This document shows, one piece after another, positions 8,254 to 16,879 of a stretch of 64,000 bases of DNA. The notes under the pieces are model-generated. The model was given only the letters and a program-made list of their open reading frames with translations, did no database searches and was not told the DNA's origin. Made by a program: the position numbers and the translations under genes. The number at the start of each line of letters is the position of its first letter. The stretch's first letter is position 1. Source of the DNA: JAGVSV01 sp050952845 (lineage in GTDB: Bacteria > Bacillota > Clostridia > Christensenellales > Aristaeellaceae); the NCBI GenBank assembly GCA_050952845.1, contig JBMNLP010000001.1, forward strand, positions 2,542,001 to 2,606,000. The letters run 5' to 3'.

Positions 8254-9861
8254 ATGAAAAAATTTACCAGGAACATGCTTGCCCTGCTGCTGGCCGCAGC
8301 AATGGTCTTGTCGCTGGTGCCGGCATTCGCAGAAGCGCCGGCGCAAACCAATGCCCAAGCCGTGCTGGAAAAGGGCGGCACGCTGAAACTCGCATCCGAC
8401 CTGGTGCTGGACACCCAGTCGTTAGCCGGGCTGCTGGGCATGGCCATGGGCAGCGCAGATGAAGAAAGCATGGCAATGGTCACCAGCCTGATCACTGCCG
8501 TCAACAAACTCAAAACTACAGCTGTTTACAACAAGGAAGCGTTTTCTTTGGTGATCGGCACCGATACCGGCACCGTGCTGGAAGCCCAGGGTGTGATCAA
8601 TGAAGAAACCTTCGAAAACACATTTGCCGTCAACCTGCTGCCCGGTATCGCCCTTTCCTTCGACCCAGCCATGCTTCAGGAAGTTGCCGGGGAAGCCATG
8701 AAAGACAACCCGCTGTCCAATATGACGCCGCAGGAAATTGAAGCACTGATTCAACCTTATGGCGAAGCGCTTGCCAAGGTGCTCCAGGAAACCCTCGTTC
8801 CCCAGGGCAAAACTGAAGAAGGGCCCTTTGAGGTGGAAGGTGTCGGCACCTTTGCCCAGCGCGTCACCGTGGACGTCACCACCTACAACTTAGCCGACCT
8901 GATGGGCGAACTTGTCAAAGTGTACAAGCAGGACACCAAGCTGCACGGCATCATTGAAACGTTTGCCCAGTCCGCCATGACCGCCTCTGCAGCCGCCGGC
9001 GCCACGGAAGAAGCGCACGACCCGGCTGAGGCGCTGGCCGAACTGGAAAAAAGCGTCGCCGATATCCGCAGCGGTCCCGATACGAAACTGGTCACCCTGG
9101 TGCTCTACACAAGCGCTGATTCCGTTGTCCCGCAGTACATCACAGCGGAAACCATTCAAACCCCGGGAGGCCAGGCCTATATCACCATCCTGACCACCAG
9201 CGCAGAAAACAGCACCGATCTGTCTCTTGCCGTGCTGTTCAACCCTGCTGAAAGCGCAGGAGCGGACGAAGGCGGTGAGGATCTGGTCGGGCTGAGCACC
9301 AAGGCACCGGACGATGCCGCAGCTGAAACCGAAGAAGCCGCACCCGCTGCAGCCGATGGGTCTACCGACTGGGCCGCGCTGCACCAGGCTGTGATGTCCG
9401 GAGAAGACACCAAGGCCATGCTGGTGAACCTGACGATCAAAGCCATCACCACCGAAACCGGCGTTCAGACCGACCTGGCCGCTGATTTCCGCGGCAACAT
9501 GGATCCATTCGGCCCCACCTACATCGGCCTGGCGCTGAAGGAAACCAGCGCCCTGGGCGATAAGCTGGACGAGAACGGCGAGATCACCTTGTCCTTCATG
9601 TCCCCCTCTCCCATCCTAACCTTCAGCTTCGCGCTAACCGAGACAGATGAACAGCCCCAGGCCATCCCCGCCGACAGCACCCCCTTTGTGCTCAGCGAGA
9701 ACACCTCCGACGAGGAAGCTGCACCGCTGACAGAAAAGCTGATGCAGGAAGGCATGCCCCTCCTGATGGAATCGCTGAAAACCGCGTTGCCTGAGGAAGC
9801 CGAGGCGATCACCATGTTCGTCACCATGCTTTCTTCGCAGGGAGCCAGCGTTGCTGAATAA
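8254..9861 (+). CDS. Secreted protein of unknown function, tandem paralog 3
   Basis: A 535-residue protein with a Sec signal peptide (K-K-F-T-R-N-M-L-A-L-L-L-A-A-A, then A-F-A-E-A). ATG 8254 follows a good ribosome site (TAGGAGGA at 8238-8245); an upstream in-frame TTG at 8224 is ignored. The mature protein is acidic and Ala/Glu-rich, with a low-complexity acidic stretch around residues 340-370 that looks like a linker. A Met/Leu-rich helical tail parallels the ends of the two preceding paralogs. It has its own promoter and ends at a hairpin terminator. I do not recognise a domain. Confidence 0.7.
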   Translation: MKKFTRNMLALLLAAAMVLSLVPAFAEAPAQTNAQAVLEKGGTLKLASDLVLDTQSLAGLLGMAMGSADEESMAMVTSLITAVNKLKTTAVYNKEAFSLVIGTDTGTVLEAQGVINEETFENTFAVNLLPGIALSFDPAMLQEVAGEAMKDNPLSNMTPQEIEALIQPYGEALAKVLQETLVPQGKTEEGPFEVEGVGTFAQRVTVDVTTYNLADLMGELVKVYKQDTKLHGIIETFAQSAMTASAAAGATEEAHDPAEALAELEKSVADIRSGPDTKLVTLVLYTSADSVVPQYITAETIQTPGGQAYITILTTSAENSTDLSLAVLFNPAESAGADEGGEDLVGLSTKAPDDAAAETEEAAPAAADGSTDWAALHQAVMSGEDTKAMLVNLTIKAITTETGVQTDLAADFRGNMDPFGPTYIGLALKETSALGDKLDENGEITLSFMSPSPILTFSFALTETDEQPQAIPADSTPFVLSENTSDEEAAPLTEKLMQEGMPLLMESLKTALPEEAEAITMFVTMLSSQGASVAE

Positions 9862-9909
9862 AAAGCAAATGCACCTATCATCAATCAACTAAAGTACGAC
9901 AACAATAAG

Positions 9910-9941
9910 CCGGCCGGGAGTTTCGTCCCGGCCGGTTTGTT
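9910..9941. terminator. Bidirectional intrinsic terminator
   Basis: A perfect 10-bp stem (CCGGCCGGGA / TCCCGGCCGG) at 9910-9935 closes a 6-base loop. TTTGTTGTTG follows on the plus strand, and a T-rich stretch follows on the minus strand. It sits between converging genes. Confidence 0.85.
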
Positions 9942-9950
9942 GTTGTGCAA

Positions 9951-11159
9951 TCAGCCTTTGCTGCCCTTGATGCCCTTTCCGCCTGACGGCATGTGGCGGA
10001 ATATGTCGGACCGGAAGGCGTAGTTGGACTGGGTTTTCTCCTCATACGCACGGAAAGCGTCCGTTACCATGCCGTCGATCAGCGCGCTGTAGGGTATGAC
10101 GGGGTCGCTCTTGTCCCAGAGGTAAAAAGCCAGGGAGCCCGGAATTGTGTTGATCTCGGTGATGAACAGCGCATCGGAAACGGGGTCGATCATGTAGTCA
10201 ACGCGCACGACGCCCTTGCAGTCCAGGGCTTTGAATACGTCGAGAGACAGCTGCCGCACCTTATGCGACATATCGTCACCAATGGGGGCAGGTACCACCC
10301 GTTTCAGGGATGCCATGCCCTTTGCCCCACCGCCGCCCATGAGGTATTTGGTGTCAAAGTCTAAAAAACCGCCGCCGGTTATAGGCATTTCCACCACAGA
10401 GGCCTCAGCCTGCCGGTCGAATCCGCGCACCGAGCAGTTGACCTCCACCGGCTTTTCAAGGCCGCGCTCCACCAGGATGCGCCGGTCAAAAGCCGAAGCC
10501 AAGTCCAGCGCGTCAGCCAGCCCCGCCCGGTCATCCGCCCGCGCCACGCCGATGGAGGACCCTAAGTTGGCGGGCTTTACATACACAGGGTAGCTGAGCG
10601 CCTCCTCCACCCTGTCCATAACGGCTTCCCGGTCCGCTGTCCAATCGCTGCGCATGACGGCGCACCCCGGCAGCACGGGAAACCCCATGCCCCGGAAAAA
10701 CGCCTTCATCATGATTTTGTCCATGCCGATGGAAGATCCCGCCACGCCTGTGGAAGCATAGGGGATGTCCATCATTTCCAACAGCCCCTGCAGGGTGCCG
10801 TCCTCGCCGTGCAGCCCGTGCATAACGGGGATCACGCAGTCAAGCCGTGCCGCAATGTCCACCCGGCTGCCCCTGTACAGCCCCTGGCGCTCAAAGGCGA
10901 TCAGCGCGCCTGAGCGGGCTGTCATGTCAGGCAGCACACGCACCAGCCCTTTGGCGTCATTTTGAAAGAAAGGCCTGTAGGTGTCAATGTCGCTGAGCGG
11001 CTCGCCGATGAACCACTCTCCCTGCTGAGAGATATAGACCAAAGTGGCGTCATACCGCTCCCGGTCAACGTTGTTGTACAGCTGCAGCGCGCTGATCACC
11101 GACACCTCGTGCTCGCAGCTGCGGCTGCCGTACAGGATGCCAAGCTGTATTTTCTTCAT
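9951..11159 (-). CDS. ddl: D-alanine--D-alanine ligase
   Basis: An ATP-grasp ligase that joins two D-Ala residues for peptidoglycan precursors in the cytoplasm. Over 402 residues it shows the N-terminal GILYGSRSCEHEVS motif, the central PVYVKPANLGSSIGV nucleotide-binding stretch, and the C-terminal V-D-Y-M-I-D-P with ITEINTIPGS, which holds the magnesium ligands. It is somewhat longer than typical Ddl (about 350). The start overlaps the stop of the MurF-like gene (ATGA). The pair would supply and attach D-Ala-D-Ala. I cannot exclude D-Ala-D-Lac or D-Ala-D-Ser specificity from sequence alone. Confidence 0.9.
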   Translation of the reverse strand: MKKIQLGILYGSRSCEHEVSVISALQLYNNVDRERYDATLVYISQQGEWFIGEPLSDIDTYRPFFQNDAKGLVRVLPDMTARSGALIAFERQGLYRGSRVDIAARLDCVIPVMHGLHGEDGTLQGLLEMMDIPYASTGVAGSSIGMDKIMMKAFFRGMGFPVLPGCAVMRSDWTADREAVMDRVEEALSYPVYVKPANLGSSIGVARADDRAGLADALDLASAFDRRILVERGLEKPVEVNCSVRGFDRQAEASVVEMPITGGGFLDFDTKYLMGGGGAKGMASLKRVVPAPIGDDMSHKVRQLSLDVFKALDCKGVVRVDYMIDPVSDALFITEINTIPGSLAFYLWDKSDPVIPYSALIDGMVTDAFRAYEEKTQSNYAFRSDIFRHMPSGGKGIKGSKG

Positions 11160-12775
11160 TTGCCCCTCCGCTGCGCTTCAGTGTACTGGTCGGGCAGGTC
11201 GTTTTCATAGAGGATGACGTCACCCGGCGCGGCGATGACAGTTAGGTGATCGTTGGCTTCGCGCAGCGTGGCGAATGTACGAATGTTTTCCGCAGGAAAA
11301 CCCGCCGCCGCCAAGCCATCAGCGATGCGCCGGGTACGTTTAGGGCCAATCAGAAGCACCAGCTCGGCAGACTGGGCGATGCGCTGCCCAAACTCGAAAT
11401 GATAGGTGTCCTCGTGCTTGCCCAACTCGATAAAACCCGGCGTCACGATGATCCGCCGACCGGGGTAAGCCGCCAGCATCGTCAGCGCCCCCTTGCTGCT
11501 CTCCGGGTTGCTGTTGAACGCGTTGTTGATGACAATGCGCCCGTCGGGCAGCGTCTCAGCCTGGAAGCGCGATGCCACCGGGCGCAACCATGCGATGCCG
11601 CGCTTCAGCTGCGCCTCGCTGATGCCCAGGTGCAGCGCAACCGCAGCCGCCAGCAGGATGTTGCGGATGCTGTGCTCGCCAGGCAATGCGGTTTCGCAGG
11701 GAATGCGCCGCCCATCCTTCATGCACAGCGTGAACGCGCTGCCGGCATTGGTCAGCACCTGGTCCTCCGCCCAAAGGTCATCCCCTGGCAAGCCGACGAT
11801 GGCCTTGGGCACAGCCGTCCTGTCGTACAGTCTGCGGCAGATGCCGTCGTTGTAAAACACCGCAAAGCCGTCGGGCGGCAGCGCGCGGATCAGGTCAAAC
11901 TTGGTTTCAGCCACGCGATCGATATCGCCCAGCGTTTCCAAATGCTGGGGTCCCACCGCGGTTAATATGCCGATCTCAGGCCGGACAAAGCGCGTCAGGT
12001 CGCGGATGTCCCGGCGGTGGCGCGCGCCCATCTCAGCGATAAACACGCGGTGCTCGGGGCGCATATCCTCCCGGATGCAGCGGGTAACGCCCATGGGCGT
12101 ATTGAAGCTCTGTCTGGTTGCCAGCACGGGGTATTTCTCGCTAAGCAGCGTTTTTAATATGAACTTGACCGATGTCTTGCCATAGCTGCCCGTGACGCCG
12201 ATGCGGATCAGTCCCAGCTGTGCGTCCAAAATGCGCACGGCATCCCGTATAAACAGGTATGATACCAGCTTTTCAAACGGCCAGGCGATCATAGCAGCGA
12301 CAGCGACCCACAAGGGCAGCAGCGCAGGCAGCAGCGCGCTGAGGCCCATCACCGGCGCCCACCGGCGCAGCAGCAGCGCCGCCGCCAGCATCACCAGCGC
12401 CAACGCCGCCACCAGCCGGCGCACCCGGCCCGTGACCGCCAGCGGCTTGACCACCTTGGCAGGCGAGTAAACCACGCGCCCCGTCATACAGCCCAGCCCC
12501 AGGGACAGCGCCGCCGCGCCCGCTAACACAGCGTTGGTATAGCCCATCCACCGGGCAGCCCTGTCGGCAGCAAATGCCAATGCAAACAATGCCAACGCCA
12601 GCAACAGCCCGGGTAAAAACGCCTTTTTCCATTGACGCCGCAGCGTCAGCACAAAGCCCGACAGCTGATAGCTGCTCAGCTGCAGGAAGTGCAGCAACTC
12701 CTTCGCAGCAGGGATCGCCGCCGCCACAGGCGCCAGCCACAGCAACCAGTAAAAAAAGGAACGGGCATCAGCCAC
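11156..12775 (-). CDS. Mur ligase family protein with N-terminal membrane segments (MurF-like)
   Basis: A 539-residue Mur ligase with an unusual N-terminal membrane region (about residues 1-165, several helices) carrying a L-H-x-x-Q-x-x-S-Y-Q-L element. The ATP-binding P-loop GVTGSYGKTSVKFIL lies near residue 192; FIAEMGARHRRDI and N-A-F-N-S-N-P-E-S are MurF-like central and C-terminal motifs. MurF adds D-Ala-D-Ala to UDP-MurNAc-tripeptide, and the ATGA overlap with ddl supports that role. Membrane-anchored versions occur in several Firmicutes, and I infer that this one works at the membrane face. GTG start at 12775 is preceded by GAGGAT. Confidence 0.82.
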   Translation of the reverse strand: MADARSFFYWLLWLAPVAAAIPAAKELLHFLQLSSYQLSGFVLTLRRQWKKAFLPGLLLALALFALAFAADRAARWMGYTNAVLAGAAALSLGLGCMTGRVVYSPAKVVKPLAVTGRVRRLVAALALVMLAAALLLRRWAPVMGLSALLPALLPLWVAVAAMIAWPFEKLVSYLFIRDAVRILDAQLGLIRIGVTGSYGKTSVKFILKTLLSEKYPVLATRQSFNTPMGVTRCIREDMRPEHRVFIAEMGARHRRDIRDLTRFVRPEIGILTAVGPQHLETLGDIDRVAETKFDLIRALPPDGFAVFYNDGICRRLYDRTAVPKAIVGLPGDDLWAEDQVLTNAGSAFTLCMKDGRRIPCETALPGEHSIRNILLAAAVALHLGISEAQLKRGIAWLRPVASRFQAETLPDGRIVINNAFNSNPESSKGALTMLAAYPGRRIIVTPGFIELGKHEDTYHFEFGQRIAQSAELVLLIGPKRTRRIADGLAAAGFPAENIRTFATLREANDHLTVIAAPGDVILYENDLPDQYTEAQRRGK

Positions 12776-13571
12776 GCTTATGATCCTCCCGTATCAGCGC
12801 ACGCACAATCGCTGCAAAGCGCACCGGCTCCTCCAGGTATGCGTAGTGCCCGCGGCCTTCCATCACATGCAGGGCGGCATCGGCGATCTCTCGCGCCATC
12901 ACCTGCCCCATCCACAGCGGCGTCGCGTCATCCCGCTCGCCCCACACCAGCATCACCGGCTGCGATATGCAGCTGAGCAGGGGGCGCAGGTCCTCGCTGA
13001 CAATTTTTTTGAACGTGCCGCGCAGGGCGGGATCAAGTGCCCGGTAGTCCGCCGAGCCGTACCTTTGCACCAGCGCCTCCTCCGCCCATGCTGCCAGGGG
13101 CTGCAGCACGCGGACACGCTCCGCCCGATCCAACCATTGCCGGCACCGCCTGTACGTATTTTGACGTCTTCTCTCCGCAGGGGTGCTTTCCCTGCGAATG
13201 CCGGCGCAGCCCGTCAGCACCATGCGGCTGACCAGCTGCGGCTCATTGGCTGCCAGCCACAATGCGATGCGCCCGCCGAACGAATGCGCCACCAGCGTCA
13301 CCGGCGCAATGCCCAGCTGGAGGATGATGTCCTTCACCCAGAGGGCATAGTCCGCCACCGCCCAATCGCCCGTTGGGTTGCCCGACCGGCCGTGGGCAGG
13401 AAACTCCAGCGCCGTTACCCGGTGCGCGTCACTGAGCAGCACCGCCAGGGGCGCCAGATGCGCCTCCAGGGTGATCACCCCGGGTCCCCAGCCGTGCAGC
13501 AGCAGCACCTGGTCGCCTTCCGTCCCGTACACCTCGTACCGGGCGGGGACGCCCATGGCGTCGATCATCAT
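12768..13571 (-). CDS. Alpha/beta-fold hydrolase
   Basis: A 267-residue cytoplasmic alpha/beta hydrolase. The oxyanion-hole H-G-W-G sequence lies near residue 28, the nucleophile elbow is AHSFGG, a candidate acid lies in VWGERDD, and the catalytic His is in G-R-G-H-Y-A-Y-L-E-E-P. The start is taken as ATG 13571 (or 13568), which overlaps the preceding gene's stop as ATGATGA; the frame extends further upstream, but into that gene. It also overlaps the MurF-like gene by 8 bases, so it belongs to the same transcript. The substrate is unknown; such hydrolases often sit by chance in cell-wall operons. Confidence 0.82.
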   Translation of the reverse strand: MMIDAMGVPARYEVYGTEGDQVLLLHGWGPGVITLEAHLAPLAVLLSDAHRVTALEFPAHGRSGNPTGDWAVADYALWVKDIILQLGIAPVTLVAHSFGGRIALWLAANEPQLVSRMVLTGCAGIRRESTPAERRRQNTYRRCRQWLDRAERVRVLQPLAAWAEEALVQRYGSADYRALDPALRGTFKKIVSEDLRPLLSCISQPVMLVWGERDDATPLWMGQVMAREIADAALHVMEGRGHYAYLEEPVRFAAIVRALIREDHKRG

Positions 13572-14056
13572 GCGGACGCCGCCTCCTGCGCGTCCTCTTC
13601 CGTCAGCAGGATATAGCGGCATTTTTCCGCCGCGCCCAGGCACAGCCCCCGGAAGCGCAGCGGCACCTGCACGGTGTTCTCCAGCGTACAGCCCAGCTTT
13701 TCACAAGTGGCGCGGGAAGGCGCGTTGTCCGGGTTGGTGGTGATCACCACCGAGCGCAGGTTGCGCTTGCGCAGCAGCGGCATCATCAGCCGCACAGCCC
13801 TGGCAGCATAGCCATTGCCCCGGTGCCTTTCAAACACACGGTAGCCGATGTGGCCAAGGTAGTACAGCGCCGGGCTTTCGCCAATTCTGAGGCTGACATA
13901 GCCCGCGTGCTCCCGGCTGTCCAGCGTGTAAATATCAAACAGGTAGCCGTCGCGAATGCCGCACTCGTCGTCGTGCGTACCGCTTTCAGCCAAAACCAGT
14001 TCAATCCTGGCATCCTTGAAGTGCAGTCCACGTAGCTCGCTGCGCTTGAATAACAC
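13568..14056 (-). CDS. GNAT family N-acetyltransferase
   Basis: A 162-residue GNAT acyl-CoA transferase. The acetyl-CoA-binding motif R-G-N-G-Y-A-A-R-A-V is followed by T-N-P-D-N-A-P-S-R and CEKLGC, as in RimJ/RimL-type members. An ATG exists at 14095, but it overlaps the -10 box of a good promoter (14094-14099). I therefore prefer GTG 14056, which has AGCGGGGA upstream and begins at L-F-K-R-S-E. It appears to be first in an operon with the hydrolase, the MurF-like ligase and ddl. The substrate (a protein N-terminus, an amine or an antibiotic) is unknown. Confidence 0.78.
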   Translation of the reverse strand: MLFKRSELRGLHFKDARIELVLAESGTHDDECGIRDGYLFDIYTLDSREHAGYVSLRIGESPALYYLGHIGYRVFERHRGNGYAARAVRLMMPLLRKRNLRSVVITTNPDNAPSRATCEKLGCTLENTVQVPLRFRGLCLGAAEKCRYILLTEEDAQEAASA

Positions 14057-14093
14057 TGGCAATCCCCGCTTTCCCCCATTTCGCAACAGGGGC

Positions 14094-14122
14094 ATTCTAC
14101 CATATCACCCCCGACGATTCAA
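14094..14122 (-). promoter_or_regulatory. Promoter for GNAT-hydrolase-murF-ddl
   Basis: On the minus strand, TTGAAT (14122-14117) and TAGAAT (14099-14094) are 17 bases apart. The -10 box overlaps the longest possible GNAT start, which decides for a downstream start codon. Confidence 0.55.
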
Positions 14123-15387
14123 CAAGGCTGCCGCCAGGAAAAATGCAGGCGCTCATTCCGCCAATCCAGGGCAGCAGCCAGGGCGGATTGGCCGGCAGGC
14201 GCCGATGGCATACGGACAATGTCGGTTTCCCGCTTCTTATCGAAGAATACCATGTCACAGAAATCGATGACAGCCTGCCAATCCGTGGCGTTATAGGCAT
14301 GGTCGCCGTCCCGCATGTGCAGGGCGTTGCGGTCCGGAACGCCCAGAAAGTCGAACACCTCCTGCGCGGCGCGCCAGGTAAGCTGCGTGCCATAGGGGTT
14401 GGCCCAGGTGTCGCCCAGGGCATCGGTGGTGATGATGGCGCGCGGCGCAACCAGCGCCTTGAGGGTATGCAGGTCAAAGGGCAGCAGGTGCTCGTCCTGC
14501 GTTTTGCCCAGGTGCCCGATGTCCACCGCAGAAAACGGCAGAGAAATCACCCGCTCACCAGGCGGCGGCGCCTGGCCCGTGAGTGGCGTGCCGCGCCTGC
14601 CGTATCGACCCAGCTCCCCTGCCCACCAGAACGGAAACACATCGCAAATGCTGCCTGCAGTTTCGCACAGCCCCGTCCCTTCGCCCATGCGCCCGCCCAG
14701 GTAGCGGAAACAGCCTGCTCCGCCGCAGCCGGAGCCATTGATAGCCGCTAACGCGACGCGTTCATCATATATGGACGCACACAGCGCCACCTTGCCGCCG
14801 CGGGAATGCCCGGTGGCAACAATGCGGCTCATGTCAGCATAATCGGTCAGCGCCAGGTAATCGATCAGCCGGCTTTGCATATAAGCCCACATGGCGATGG
14901 CGCCCCAGCCATAACCGGGATACGCCTTAGCGAGGGGGCCGGTCAGCGCTGCCATGCTATCCGAAGCTAACTGCTCCTTGTCAAACTCCGCGATGGCATA
15001 GCCGCGGCGAAGGACGATTTCTTCCTCCAACGGGCTGCCATGCCTGCCTGTAAACTGGTTCCATGTAATCACAGGCACGCGCCCTTCCTTCACCGGGCGG
15101 ATGATGTCGGCCTGAAAGCACAGCCCCTTTCCAAACGATACCTCCACGGTTTCAGCAATGGCCCGCCCCGCGTAGCAGAGGCGCGCGAACAGCACCCTAC
15201 CGGTGGTGTTATCAGGAGGAGGTGGCATATCGCCGTACAGATAGTGAGCCAGCATCGCCTTGAGGTAAGCCCGCTGCGCCGGCCACTGGCTGGCATCGGT
15301 TACACGCGTGCCATCGGGCTTTAAGAAGGGATCGGGCAATTCATCCATACGGTGCAGCGCATCTTTTTCTTTGAATGCATAGATCAT
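14119..15387 (-). CDS. CE15-like glucuronoyl esterase / alpha-beta hydrolase
   Basis: A 422-residue alpha/beta hydrolase that matches the pattern of carbohydrate esterase family 15. The nucleophile motif is GHSRGGK (about residue 190), followed by D-E-R-V-A-L and N-G-S-G-C-G-G-A-G. The C-terminal half has D-T-W-A-N-P-Y-G and a catalytic His in the GDHAYNATDW region. CE15 enzymes cleave esters between 4-O-methylglucuronic acid of xylan and lignin alcohols. There is no signal peptide, so an intracellular substrate is implied, which is unusual for a plant-wall esterase. It is coupled by ATGA to the aldolase-family gene upstream. Xylan-esterase or other sugar-ester activity is equally possible. 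Confidence 0.7.
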   Translation of the reverse strand: MIYAFKEKDALHRMDELPDPFLKPDGTRVTDASQWPAQRAYLKAMLAHYLYGDMPPPPDNTTGRVLFARLCYAGRAIAETVEVSFGKGLCFQADIIRPVKEGRVPVITWNQFTGRHGSPLEEEIVLRRGYAIAEFDKEQLASDSMAALTGPLAKAYPGYGWGAIAMWAYMQSRLIDYLALTDYADMSRIVATGHSRGGKVALCASIYDERVALAAINGSGCGGAGCFRYLGGRMGEGTGLCETAGSICDVFPFWWAGELGRYGRRGTPLTGQAPPPGERVISLPFSAVDIGHLGKTQDEHLLPFDLHTLKALVAPRAIITTDALGDTWANPYGTQLTWRAAQEVFDFLGVPDRNALHMRDGDHAYNATDWQAVIDFCDMVFFDKKRETDIVRMPSAPAGQSALAAALDWRNERLHFSWRQPC

Positions 15388-16310
15388 GGTGTGCCTCCTA
15401 AAAGGGCGCGCACTTCCTGCTCTACCAGGTGCAGCTGGCGCAGCTCCGATTCAAATGTGCCGGTCCATTGGTCGGCGTCCTTTGTGCGTGATGTGATGCC
15501 AATATCCATGCCCAGCATGGCACGGTATGCCTTGGCGTTGACCGGGTAAAGCTGGTATTCAGCCCAGGCTGCAACGGTTAAAAAAGCCTGCAGTTTGTCT
15601 GCCGCGCTGTCGTTGTTGCGATGCAGGCTGATCAACCGGGTGTACAAATCGGCATGGAAGTTCGCCATGACGCCGCTATACCCTGCGATGCCCAGCCGCA
15701 TCGACGCTAACAGCGTAGCGGTGTTGGCATTATATATCTTCAGCTGCGTTCCAGCCACAGCTGCCTGCTTTGCCTTCAGCTGTACAATATCACAGCAGGT
15801 ATCCTTCAGAAAAACTATCCGCCCCGTTTCAGCGCACCAGCGCATCAGATCGGGCGACGCAACCCTTTTATAGGGATAGGGGCTTTCGTATATGCCAAAC
15901 CGCACGTCGGGCAGCGCCTGCAGCAGCGCTTCGATATGGCGGCGGCATACATCCTCGCCTTCCCCCTGGGCAGCCGTGCGGTTGAGGATGATCACCGACG
16001 CATCGGCGCCTTCCTCCGCCGCCATAGCCAGCTGCCGTATCTGCCCTGGCAGGTCATCCGCAGTGTGGCCGGAAGCGACGATCTGCAGCCTGCCGGCATT
16101 GGCGGACACCACGCGCTTTAACAGCAGGCGCTTTTCATCCTCGGTCAGATGGAATATTTCGCTGGACAGGCACAGCGCGAAGATACCGTCGCAGCCGCTT
16201 TCGGTATAATACGCCACCAGGCTGTCCACCGCGTCCTGGTCAATCCGGTTATCCTGTGTGTAGGGCGTAATCATGGTGGGGTACACGCCGGAGCGGATGG
16301 ATGGCATCAT
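15384..16310 (-). CDS. DapA/NanA-type class I aldolase (DHDPS family)
   Basis: A 308-residue TIM-barrel enzyme of the dihydrodipicolinate synthase / N-acetylneuraminate lyase family. The N-terminal Y-P-T-M-I-T-P-Y is the family opening, the tyrosine is in GIYESPYPYK, and the Schiff-base lysine is in IVFLKDTCC. It lacks the canonical DapA context. Its ATGA overlap with a CE15-like esterase suggests a catabolic aldolase that splits a 2-keto-3-deoxy or related sugar acid, rather than lysine synthesis. ATG 16310 has AAGGAG 8 bases upstream (minus strand), directly behind a terminator-like hairpin. Confidence 0.8.
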   Translation of the reverse strand: MMPSIRSGVYPTMITPYTQDNRIDQDAVDSLVAYYTESGCDGIFALCLSSEIFHLTEDEKRLLLKRVVSANAGRLQIVASGHTADDLPGQIRQLAMAAEEGADASVIILNRTAAQGEGEDVCRRHIEALLQALPDVRFGIYESPYPYKRVASPDLMRWCAETGRIVFLKDTCCDIVQLKAKQAAVAGTQLKIYNANTATLLASMRLGIAGYSGVMANFHADLYTRLISLHRNNDSAADKLQAFLTVAAWAEYQLYPVNAKAYRAMLGMDIGITSRTKDADQWTGTFESELRQLHLVEQEVRALLGGTP

Positions 16311-16324
16311 GTTTCTATCTCCTT

Positions 16325-16725
16325 GTTAATAAAATGGCCGGAGACTGATCCCCGGCCTTGAATATTCCTGGTTTAATAAAAGATTGCTTTCTTTATATTT
16401 TCCAGTTTCAAGCGGCGGATGCTCTATATAAAAACCTGTTGTGCCGGACAGTACCGGCGGTGCACCCGCCTATTCAATTGTATCTGATGCGTCTGCTCCG
16501 CCCGACTGCCGATTGTTCCATCATCGGATGGGTCGGTCTTTCTACGCCTGCGGGCTTCTTTACGCCCTGCGCGACCGCTGCACCAGCTCACTGTTTGTGT
16601 GAATGGGCGAAGCAAACGCAACCTTGGATCGTGGGATCATTGTTCAACGGAATCGCCCCCTTTTCTGTTCAGAACCATCGGGAGGAAAAAATATCCGGTA
16701 TTGTTTCCCGATGTTCCCTTTGTTC
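16325..16725 (-). ncRNA. Candidate structured leader RNA / attenuator, class unknown
   Basis: About 400 bases between a strong minus-strand promoter and the aldolase start contain no gene but many nested helices. GAACATCGGGA (16716-16706) pairs with TCCCGATGGTTC (16683-16672) with one bulge. GGGCGA (16658-16653) pairs with TCGCCC (16610-16605). CCGAC and CCGAT form a nested hairpin with ATCGG and GTCGG (16536-16502). GGCGG/CCGCC (16470-16456) is followed by GCCGG/CCGGC. The leader ends in the terminator-like hairpin at 16336-16357. Its GGGTGCACCGC resembles, but does not match, the T-box sequence. I cannot assign it to a known riboswitch class. An independent small RNA is an alternative. Confidence 0.45.
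16335..16357 (-). terminator. Terminator-like hairpin just before the aldolase ribosome site
   Basis: On the minus strand GGCCGG / CCGGCC pair across 10 bases (16357-16336), followed by ATTTTATT. It ends 11 bases before the AAGGAG of the aldolase gene. That is the position of an attenuator, since a terminator there would silence the downstream genes unless relieved. Confidence 0.55.
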
Positions 16726-16731
16726 ATCTAT

Positions 16732-16760
16732 ATCATATCACCGCTTGTACAAAATGTCAA
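16732..16760 (-). promoter_or_regulatory. Promoter of the structured leader / aldolase-esterase operon
   Basis: On the minus strand, TTGACA (16760-16755) and TATGAT (16737-16732) are 17 bases apart, close to consensus. Transcription would start near 16725. It is divergent from the BlaI promoter about 55 bases away. Confidence 0.7.
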
Positions 16761-16813
16761 CAGTTCGGCCATAAAATAAATTGAAAATATTTATACATTT
16801 TCAAACTTATCCC

Positions 16814-16842
16814 TTGACAAGCAAAGGTTACATATGTAAACT
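16814..16842 (+). promoter_or_regulatory. BlaI-type promoter with overlapping operator
   Basis: TTGACA (16814-16819), 17 bases, TAAACT (16837-16842). A perfect 12-bp palindrome TTACATATGTAA (16828-16839) covers the spacer and the -10 box, containing the TACA/TGTA half-sites typical of BlaI/MecI operators. A second inverted pair, ACTGT/ACAGT (16840-16856), lies just downstream. This fits autorepression by the BlaI-like protein encoded next. Confidence 0.7.
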
Positions 16843-16879
16843 GTGGCTACAACAGTAACCTGTCGAGGAGGCATCCTAT

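Noticed and set aside
16440..16475. T-box riboswitch
   Set aside because: GGGTGCACCGC lacks the full T-box consensus: the bases that should pair with the tRNA end read TGCA. No specifier or amino-acid gene context was found.
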